DNA of 64,000 bases from NCBI RefSeq assembly GCF_050947875.1, contig NC_134573.1, forward strand, positions 67,420,315 to 67,484,314. Direction: 5' to 3'. The position numbers were made by a program, and so were the translations under genes. Below the pieces are notes generated by a model. It was not told the origin of the DNA. It did no database searches and saw nothing but the letters and a program-made list of their open reading frames with translations. This DNA is from Dermacentor variabilis. Taxonomy: Eukaryota > Arthropoda > Arachnida > Ixodida > Ixodidae. Shown in pieces: positions 23,641 to 30,830 of this stretch. Position 1 is the first letter of the stretch. Each line of letters starts with the position of its first letter.

Positions 23641-23886
23641 GCGCCGACACGACAGTGTGAGCCACCTTCTCCTCCCCATTGTGCCCGACCGGCGGCGACA
23701 CGACAGTGTGAGCCACCTTCTCCTCCCCATTGTGCCCGACCGGCGGCGACACGACAGTGTGAGCCACCTTCTCCTCCCCATTGTGCCCGACCGGCGGCGA
23801 CACGACAGTGTGAGCCACCTTCTCCTCCCCATTGTGCCCGACCGGCGGCGACACGACAGTATGCGTCACCTTATCCCATTGTGCCC
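23641..23886 (+). repeat. 51-bp minisatellite in the 5' LTR
   Basis: The word GACAGTGTGAGCCACC starts at 23651, 23702, 23753 and 23804, a strict 51-bp period. A fifth, shortened and altered unit begins near 23855 (GACAGTATGCGTCACC). Because 51 is 17 codons, all frames stay in register along the array. The copy in the 3' LTR has the same number of units. Confidence 0.95.
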
Positions 23887-23946
23887 AAGCGGCACAGTCA
23901 CGTGCTCGTCTATAGAGGGGTTCCTTCTTGCCCTCAACTGCGAGAG

Positions 23947-23954
23947 TATAAAAG
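23947..23954 (+). promoter_or_regulatory. TATA box of the 5' LTR
   Basis: TATAAAAG, about 115 bp before the AATAAA signal. Transcription would be expected to start about 30 bp downstream, which marks the U3/R border near 23975-23985. The start is inferred, not seen. Confidence 0.65.
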
Positions 23955-24062
23955 CAGCTGCCCCCGGACGCCAAAAGAGGGCTCCGATTTCTTCTGTTGA
24001 GTAAAGTGCACTCCCGTCTCTCTACTTCGGTCAACCTGACCGCCAACTCTTTGCGATGTTAG

Positions 24063-24068
24063 AATAAA
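24063..24068 (+). terminator. Polyadenylation signal in the 5' LTR
   Basis: AATAAA inside the LTR; the functional copy is its counterpart in the 3' LTR at 30177-30182. Confidence 0.6.
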
Positions 24069-24240
24069 CAAGTTGTTTTGTTGTTACCAGTCGACTCATG
24101 CTTTGCCGGGACCTTCGGATGCTTCCAGTTGTACCCCAGGCCGCCAGGCCAACGCTACCCTTGGGGCTTGCGACCCAGGTGCAACAACGGGCGTCAGCGC
24201 CGAGTTCCCAACAACTCGCGCCAGCGGTGCGAGTACAACA

Positions 24241-24555
24241 ACTGTCTGCCAGCGGTGAGATCGCGACAACGGAGGCCAGCAGCGAAGATATGCAGTTGAC
24301 TGTATGCTGAGCAGCTCAACGACGATCCGGGAGCAGTGCAACGAGCCCTGTGTGATGACTGGTTGCCTGCAGCGGAACGACTGCGCTGAACTCTTGGCTG
24401 CGAGGTTTGGTGAGTGCGGGACTTTCTTCTTCTGAGCTTTGCCAGGCTTTTGTTAGTGTCAGAAACAGAGCTGGTAATTGTGGTTGTCATTGCTGCCGGG
24501 TTAGTTTGCGGCAAGACAATAGTAAGCTGTAGAGAAAGCAGCATTCAGAGCAGCC
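24241..24555 (+). other. Untranslated leader of the LTR element
   Basis: 315 bp between 5' LTR and the gag-pol ATG. The usual TGG of a tRNA 3'-end primer site is absent directly after the LTR; the leader starts ACTGTCTGCCAGCGGTG. The word GCCAGCGGTG also occurs 21-30 bases before the LTR end. The primer may be an internal or half tRNA, or a non-standard one. Confidence 0.5.
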
Positions 24556-27500
24556 ATGGATTTGAAGTCGTTGCACAAACCGAAATTGCTGGAGCTTGCA
24601 AGAGAGTTGGGTCTGGATGTCTCAGACAAACTCAGAAAACCTGAACTGCTAAAGGCTATTCTTGAGTTAGAAGCTGAGGATGACGAGCTGTCGGAATGCC
24701 TTGAGACCATTGAGGAGAGGGAGACTGCAAAAAGACAGGAGCGTGAACTTAAAGAACAGAAAGAAAAAGAAGAGCGTGAACGTAAAGAACAGAAAGAGCG
24801 AGAGCAACAAGAGCGCGACCGTCAACACGCTTTGGAAATGAAGCGTCTTGAGGTAGAGATGGAACGCGCTCGCAATGGAAGTCAGGCACACGGTGCAGGA
24901 GAACGCGTATTGTTCAAAATGACTGACCTGATGCGGCCGTTTAAGCTTGGAGAGGACATTGGTTTGTTCCTGGTTAACTTTGAGCGAACGTGCGAGAAGC
25001 AGGGGTTCTCTCGGGAAACGTGGCCACAACGCTTGCTCACTTTGTTGCCCGGCGAGGCGGCCGACGTAGTCGCTCGCTTGGATAGAGAGGAGGCAGAGGA
25101 TTTCGACAAAGTGAAATCGAGTCTGCTAAAAAAGTACAGGCTGTCAGCGGAGGCGTTCCGTCGGAAGTTTCGGGAAAATGAGAAAGGCAAAAGTGAGTCA
25201 TATACAGAGTTTGCGTACAGGCTTATGTCAAACATGCAGGAGTGGCTCAAAGAAGAGAAAGCGTTTGGTGACCACGATAAAGTTCTGCAGTGTTTCGGGC
25301 TAGAACAGTTTTATAGTCGGTTACCTGAGAACGTGCGGTACTGGGTCTTGGATAGGCCAGACGTTTGTACGGTGGCTAAAGCCGCTGAGCTAGCCGAGGA
25401 GTTTGTGACGCGTCGGGCTCGCGGAGCTAAGGACGGTCAAAAGGGTGAATTGGGCTCGAAGTTTGAGAGGCCGAAGTTCACACCCATGAGAGCAAAGGGG
25501 AACACACGTAGTGCGGATGCGAGTGAAAGCAGTGCGACCGAACCTAAGGAGACGGCGGCAGCCGAAGCCGAACGCAGAAAGCGGTTCGAGACGAGGCAAG
25601 CGCGCATTTGTTATACGTGCCAGAAGCCGGGTCACTTTTCGGCGCAGTGTCCGGAAACAAAACCAAAAGTTGTGTTTTTGTCAATATGCAGCACTGACGA
25701 GAACATGAAGCTTCTCGAGCCTTACATGCGAGACCTCCTCGTGAACGGGAAAGAGTGCCGAGTGCTTCGCGATTCCGCAGCTACAATGGATGTAGTTCAC
25801 CCGTCTTACGTAGAACCCCATATGTTCACGGGCGAGTGCGCATGGATCAAGCAAGCCGTGGAAGCTCATAGCGTGTGTCTGCCGGTAGCAAAAGTGCTTA
25901 TTGAAGGACCTTTCGGAGCGCTTGAGACGGAGGCCGCAGTGTCATCTATGCTGCCTCCCCAGTACCCGTACCTATTTTCGAACAGGTCCGATCACCTCCT
26001 GCGCGAGAAGGGGCTTTTGTTTGGTGAGGCTAGCGTTCAGGCCTTAACCAGGTCGAAGGTTCGGGAGCTCGCTGCAAAGGCGGTAGTTGCGGGGCCGACG
26101 TTATCGAACAATGAAAAAGGGTCAGAGGCGCAGCAAGCTGATATTCAGAGCACGCCCGAACTGAATAAACTTGAGTCTGTAGCGTTGAAGGCGCCAGATA
26201 CTGGAGAGGAAATGCCCGACACGGGAAAGTTAGAAGAGCTATCTACAGATTTGCTCATCGCGCCTACGTCAGACGGACTTGATAGGTTGCTAAAAGTCAG
26301 CCGGTCGGCTTTGATAGCCGAGCAAAAGAAGGATGGCAGCCTAGAAAACGTGCGCTGCAATGTCAAGGAAAGTATCGCCAGGAAAAATGCGCGTTTTGTG
26401 GAAAGAGGTGGAGTCCTGTACCGGAAGTATCTAGACCGCAGGGGAGTGGAGTTCGATCAGCTGATCGTTCCTCAATGCTATCGTCAGGATCTGTTGCGCT
26501 TGTCGCATGGGGGTTCGTGGTCCGGACACCTAGGAGTTAAGAAAACTAAGGACCGTCTCTTGCAAGAGTACTATTGGCCAGGGTGTTTTCGGGACGCAGA
26601 CCATTTCGTGAGGACATGTGACACCTGTCAGCGGGTGGGCAAACCAGGGGACAAATCGAGGGCGCCGTTGAAGTTGGTACCTATCATTACGGAGCCTTTT
26701 AGACGGCTCGTTATTGATACAGTGGGACCTCTGCCGGTAACAGCCACGGGGTACAGACACATTTTGACTGTGATCTGCCCAGCGACAAAGTTCCCTGAAG
26801 CAGTGCCGCTTAAAGAACTCAGCTCAGTTGAGATAGTCAATGCACTACTGTCCATATTTGCGCGAGTTGGTTTCCCTGCGGAAATCCAATCAGATCAGGG
26901 CACAGTGTTTACTAGCGCTTTGACGACAACTTTTCTCGAAAGGTGTGGGGTAAAGCTGTTACACAGCTCAGTGTACCACCCACAGTCGAATTCCGTTGAG
27001 AAGCTCCACTCCGTCATGAAGCGCGTGTTGAGAGCATTGTGTTTTGAACATCAAACTGACTGGGAGCTGTGTCTGCCTGGGGTGATGTTTGCATTAAGGA
27101 CCGCGCCGCATGCGGCTACGGGGTTTTCGCCAGCTGAGCTGGTGTACGGTCGTTCGCTTCGGTCTCCGCTTCGCATGCTTCGAGAATCGTGGCAAGGCAG
27201 GGGCGACGACCCAGTCGTGGTGGAGTACGTGCTTAAGCTCCTCGAACGCTTAAGAAGGGCACAGGAGTTGTCAGGTGAAGCAATGACAAAGGCCCAGCAG
27301 AGGGCCAAGGTTTATTATGATCGGACCGCCAGGGCCCGTCGTTTTGAGGTGAGCGATGAGGTCATGATATTGCGCACATCGCTAAACAACAAACTAGACG
27401 TGCAGTGGGAGGGCCCAGCACGAATTGTTCAGAAACTGTCGGACGTTAACTACGTGGTGAGTCTGCCAGGAAAGCGGAAAGCACAGCAAGTTTACCACTG

Positions 27501-29034
27501 TAATCTGCTCAAACCCTATAAACAACGGGAAGCAGTGGTGTGCATGATGGTAAACGTTCCTGAAGAGCTTCCGGTCGAGCTTCCGGGACTAGGCTCAGTG
27601 ACGAACCGGGAAGACACCGGTCAAGTCATTAGTGACCTTATCAGTAAAGCACCGCTGTCGCCTGAGCAGAAAACCGAACTACACCAGCTCTTACAAGAGT
27701 TTCAAGGTCTGTTCTCTGAGAGGCCTGGTAGGACTTCTGTACTTACTCATGATATAGAACTTACCTCCCCAGAGCCAGTACGATCCAAGGCGTATCGGGT
27801 GTCACCCCGCCAGAACGATATTATGGAGGCTGAGGTAAAGAAAATGCTACAGCTCGGTGTTATTGAGGCAGGTGAGAGTGATTATACCTCCCCTTTGATT
27901 TTAGTTGAGGTACCGGGCAAGGAACCTCGTCCTTGCGTCGACTGCCGCAGGCTTAATTCCATCACTAAGGATCAAATTTATCCGATCCCTAACATCGAGG
28001 AGCGCCTTGAGAAAGTTAGTAGCGCTCAGTTTATTTCCACCCTAGATCTTGTCAGGGGTTATTGGCAGGTTCCACTTACAGAAGAGGCTAGTAGGTATGC
28101 GGCGTTCATTTCACCAATGGGAACATTCCGTCCTAAAGTGTTGAGTTTTGGTTTGAAGAACGCGCCATACTGTTTTTCAAGCCTCATGGATAAAGTGTTG
28201 CGGGGACAGCAAGAATTCGCTTTACCGTATCTAGACGACGTAGCGATATTCTCCACATCCTGGTCTGAGCATATGGCACACTTGCGGGCAGTGCTAACCC
28301 GCCTGCGCGAAGCGGGCTTGACAGTCAAGGCTCCTAAGTGCCAGTTAGCACAGGCCGAGGTTGTCTACCTCGGTCACGTGATTGGTCAGGGTCGTCGCCG
28401 CCCCTCTGAAATAAAGGTGGCCGCTGTGCGAGACTTCCCGCAACCGCGCACGAAGACCGATATTCGGTCGTTCTTAGGTGTCGCCGGCTACTATCAGAGG
28501 CACATCCCCAGGTACTCTGATATCGCGGCTCCCCTGACGGATGCTCTAAGAAAAACAGAGCCTCAAACAGTCGTCTGGGACGAGACAAAGGAAAGAGCTT
28601 TTAGCGCCCTAAAGAGTGCCCTAACAAGCCAGCCTGTGCTACGATCGCCAGACTATACAAAAGGGTTCGTTGTTCAGTGCGATGCTAGTGAGCGAGGCAT
28701 GGGCGTTGTACTGTGCCAACGGGAAAATGGAGAAGTAGAACACCCCGTCCTGTATGCTAGTCGTAAGCTGACCAGTCGTGAGCAGGCGTATAGCGCCACC
28801 GAGAAAGAGTGTGCATGTCTCGTGTGGGCCGTTCAGAAATTGTCATGCTATCTAGCCGGCTCGAGGTTTATCATTGAGACGGATCACTGCCCTCTCCAAT
28901 GGCTGCAGACCATCTCTCCCAAAAATGGCCGCCTCCTGCGCTGGAGCCTCGCTTTGCAACAATATTCCTTTGAGGTGCGTTACAAAAAGGGGAGTCTCAA
29001 CGGTAACGCCGATGGCTTAAGTCGAAGCCCCTAA
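24556..29034 (+). CDS. Gag-Pol polyprotein, integrase upstream of RT
   Basis: 1492 codons without interruption. Residues 3-36 (DLKSLHKPKLLELARELGL…) resemble a SAP DNA-binding motif. A charged Glu/Lys/Arg helix follows (about 50-110), then a capsid-like region (about 115-290). The zinc knuckle is C352-C355-H360-C365. The protease site is weak: D406-S407-A408 in place of D-S/T-G. The integrase has H651/H658 and C688/C691, then D721, D780, E815, and a GPY/F-like module near 951. RT follows, with D1164 (LDLVRGYWQ) and Y-L-D1227-D1228. RNase H has D1376, E1416/E1418, D1443 and D1486 near the end. Gag and Pol share one frame, so Gag must be freed by proteolysis or made some other way. The product drives packaging, reverse transcription and integration of the element. 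Confidence 0.93.
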   Translation: MDLKSLHKPKLLELARELGLDVSDKLRKPELLKAILELEAEDDELSECLETIEERETAKRQERELKEQKEKEERERKEQKEREQQERDRQHALEMKRLEVEMERARNGSQAHGAGERVLFKMTDLMRPFKLGEDIGLFLVNFERTCEKQGFSRETWPQRLLTLLPGEAADVVARLDREEAEDFDKVKSSLLKKYRLSAEAFRRKFRENEKGKSESYTEFAYRLMSNMQEWLKEEKAFGDHDKVLQCFGLEQFYSRLPENVRYWVLDRPDVCTVAKAAELAEEFVTRRARGAKDGQKGELGSKFERPKFTPMRAKGNTRSADASESSATEPKETAAAEAERRKRFETRQARICYTCQKPGHFSAQCPETKPKVVFLSICSTDENMKLLEPYMRDLLVNGKECRVLRDSAATMDVVHPSYVEPHMFTGECAWIKQAVEAHSVCLPVAKVLIEGPFGALETEAAVSSMLPPQYPYLFSNRSDHLLREKGLLFGEASVQALTRSKVRELAAKAVVAGPTLSNNEKGSEAQQADIQSTPELNKLESVALKAPDTGEEMPDTGKLEELSTDLLIAPTSDGLDRLLKVSRSALIAEQKKDGSLENVRCNVKESIARKNARFVERGGVLYRKYLDRRGVEFDQLIVPQCYRQDLLRLSHGGSWSGHLGVKKTKDRLLQEYYWPGCFRDADHFVRTCDTCQRVGKPGDKSRAPLKLVPIITEPFRRLVIDTVGPLPVTATGYRHILTVICPATKFPEAVPLKELSSVEIVNALLSIFARVGFPAEIQSDQGTVFTSALTTTFLERCGVKLLHSSVYHPQSNSVEKLHSVMKRVLRALCFEHQTDWELCLPGVMFALRTAPHAATGFSPAELVYGRSLRSPLRMLRESWQGRGDDPVVVEYVLKLLERLRRAQELSGEAMTKAQQRAKVYYDRTARARRFEVSDEVMILRTSLNNKLDVQWEGPARIVQKLSDVNYVVSLPGKRKAQQVYHCNLLKPYKQREAVVCMMVNVPEELPVELPGLGSVTNREDTGQVISDLISKAPLSPEQKTELHQLLQEFQGLFSERPGRTSVLTHDIELTSPEPVRSKAYRVSPRQNDIMEAEVKKMLQLGVIEAGESDYTSPLILVEVPGKEPRPCVDCRRLNSITKDQIYPIPNIEERLEKVSSAQFISTLDLVRGYWQVPLTEEASRYAAFISPMGTFRPKVLSFGLKNAPYCFSSLMDKVLRGQQEFALPYLDDVAIFSTSWSEHMAHLRAVLTRLREAGLTVKAPKCQLAQAEVVYLGHVIGQGRRRPSEIKVAAVRDFPQPRTKTDIRSFLGVAGYYQRHIPRYSDIAAPLTDALRKTEPQTVVWDETKERAFSALKSALTSQPVLRSPDYTKGFVVQCDASERGMGVVLCQRENGEVEHPVLYASRKLTSREQAYSATEKECACLVWAVQKLSCYLAGSRFIIETDHCPLQWLQTISPKNGRLLRWSLALQQYSFEVRYKKGSLNGNADGLSRSP

Positions 29035-29515
29035 CGTAGGAATCAGCCTCAAAATTGTTTGTTACTGATGTTTTTCTTCCTGAGGCAGGATTTTTAACAT
29101 ATTGCTTTTGTTTAGTGTTTCAAAGTGATGACATGCTTTCTAGTGTAATTTTCCAATTTGTGGACGCGTTCTAAGTGCTGCTAGACTACTGTAAGGAACT
29201 AGGCAGTGGTATAGAAGGGGAAAGAGCCTGGCAGGGCTTAGTGAGGGTTGTGCCGTGCTTGCTGACTGAGCGGTTGAGTTTCAGCGTAGTTCTAACGCTT
29301 GCCGGGAACGAGAACAAAAATGTGAACTCTCCCGAAGTCACTTTGCAGTGTCCTGTGCGAACCTGAACGAGAGAACGAGGCCTTCTCTGTGCGCTGCGCT
29401 CAAGAAACGTCGAGGGACGCCCGACTTCGGTTATGAGCATCATCGAGCGACATCCCTCCGGACAGCGGATGCAGTCCCCTGTCCATCGGGATCTCCTTCC
29501 CCCGGCGGGGCGGTC
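29035..29515 (+). other. 3' untranslated segment of the LTR element
   Basis: No env-like frame, signal peptide or membrane segment. Just before the 3' LTR lies GGCGGGGCGG (29505-29514), interrupted by C and followed by TC. This is a poor polypurine tract, and no better purine run adjoins the LTR. Confidence 0.55.
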
Positions 29516-30354
29516 TGTTACGTTTCGCCTACGACGCGCGGTTTAGCCGGGGCGGCTGCAACAAAGCGGCAGACATTTTGGCCCGTTCGGCGTCGCCGCT
29601 ACGCCTCCCCGCCAAGCGCGTCCAGGCATGTTCCGATGCCACGTGTCTTCATGTGCGTGTGTGAGTGTATGTGCATATTGGTGCCCACGCTTGTCGAAGC
29701 GCGGCAGCCGGGGAGAGGAGCTCCCAACAACTGTGAAGCGAGGGGGTCTGACAGGCGCCGACACGACAGTGTGAGCCACCTTCTCCTCCCCATTGTGCCC
29801 GACCGGCGGCGACACGACAGTGTGAGCCACCTTCTCCTCCCCATTGTGCCCGACCGGCGGCGACACGACAGTGTGAGCCACCTTCTCCTCCCCATTGTGC
29901 CCGACCGGCGGCGACACGACAGTGTGAGCCACCTTCTCCTCCCCATTGTGCCCGACCGGCGGCGACACGACAGTATGCGTCACCTTATCCCATTGTGCCC
30001 AAGCGGCACAGTCACGTGCTCGTCTATAGAGGGGTTCCTTCTTGCCCTCAACTGCGAGAGTATAAAAGCAGCTGCCCCCGGACGCCAAAAGAGGGCTCCG
30101 ATTTCTTCTGTTGAGTAAAGTGCACTCCCGTCTCTCTACTTCGGTCAACCTGACCGCCAACTCTTTGCGATGTTAGAATAAACAAGTTGTTTTGTTGTTA
30201 CCAGTCGACTCATGCTTTGCCGGGACCTTCGGATGCTTCCAGTTGTACCCCAGGCCGCCAGGCCAACGCTACCCTTGGGGCTTGCGACCCAGGTGCAACA
30301 ACGGGCGTCAGCGCCGAGTTCCCAACAACTCGCGCCAGCGGTGCGAGTACAACA
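29516..30354 (+). repeat. 3' LTR (839 bp)
   Basis: Copy of 23402-24240 with one visible mismatch (29551). It carries the same 51-bp array (29755-30000), TATAAAAG at 30061-30068 and AATAAA at 30177-30182, which should provide the 3' end of the element's transcript. Confidence 0.92.
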
Positions 30355-30358
30355 GAAG
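30355..30358. other. Target-site duplication GAAG (right)
   Basis: Partner of 23398-23401. Confidence 0.75.
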
Positions 30359-30830
30359 GTGTGAAAACGGTCAGAGACACACATACATAATCCCCGCAGA
30401 GTGCGTGAGGTACCATAAGAATGCTAACGCGTTAAAATTGTCCCAAGTTTGCGTGAAATGTCACTGAAGAGCAACACATGCCCATTGACCCATACCCAGT
30501 GACCGAAGTTGACGTCAAAGAGATGAATTGAAGAGCACCGCATAACTTCAGTTGGATACCCAGTGACCCAAGCTAGTGTGAAAGAGGTTTCTTTCAGAGC
30601 ACTCACTCGCAGTTGCACCTACCCCGTGACCAAAGAGAGTTTCATTGAAAAGCACCACATACTCAGGGCTACGTACTCAGTGACCCAAGTTGGTCCCATA
30701 GTCGGCTTTAGACCGGATTCACCCAGCACAGCAGCCCAGTGCTTTACCCATCCGACTCAAATTGACGTGAAAGAGGTTAGGCGCGGACAAATACATAGAT
30801 ACGCAGAGATACACCGCACACCATAGTAAG
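30359..30830 (+). repeat. Degenerate tandem repeat right of the LTR element
   Basis: Recurring words are ATACCCAGTGACC, CCAAGTTGACGTCAAAGAG, CATTGAAAAGCACCACATAC and GTACTCAGTGACCCAAG. They resemble those at 22830-23397. The unit is roughly 60 bp but strongly decayed. The overlapping frames are not genes. Confidence 0.55.

Larger units (their letters stand above)
23402..24240 (+). repeat. 5' LTR (839 bp)
   Basis: Begins TGTTACG and ends TACAACA. Every position corresponds to 29516-30354 at an offset of 6114. The only mismatch seen is C at 23437 against G at 29551. It contains a 51-bp minisatellite, a TATA box and a polyadenylation signal. The long open frames on both strands of the LTR come from the stop-free 51-bp repeat and are not genes. 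Confidence 0.92.
23402..30354 (+). mobile_element. Intact Gmr1-like LTR retrotransposon
   Basis: A 6953-bp element with two 839-bp LTRs (TG…CA ends) and a 4-bp duplication. It has a 315-bp leader, one gag-pol frame of 1492 codons and a 481-bp 3' untranslated segment without an env-like gene. By sequence the RT and RNase H are Ty3/gypsy-like, but the integrase precedes the RT. Gmr1-like elements are the known group with this combination. A single LTR mismatch and an open frame indicate recent insertion. The primer-binding site and polypurine tract are not of the usual form. The element sits inside a degenerate tandem repeat. Confidence 0.88.

Noticed and set aside
23651..23870. CRISPR-like array
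   Set aside because: Units are directly adjacent with no variable spacers, in a eukaryotic LTR; it is a minisatellite.
23429..24046. 205-codon minus-strand frame and 204-codon plus-strand frame in the 5' LTR (and equivalents at 29348-30160)
   Set aside because: They exist only because the 51-bp repeat is a multiple of three and lacks stops; they span LTR regulatory sequence and encode repeated Ser/His/Arg units without a domain.
29035..29515. Envelope gene of an endogenous retrovirus
   Set aside because: Fewer than 500 bp remain between the pol stop and the 3' LTR, and there is no signal peptide, membrane segment or glycoprotein-like frame.
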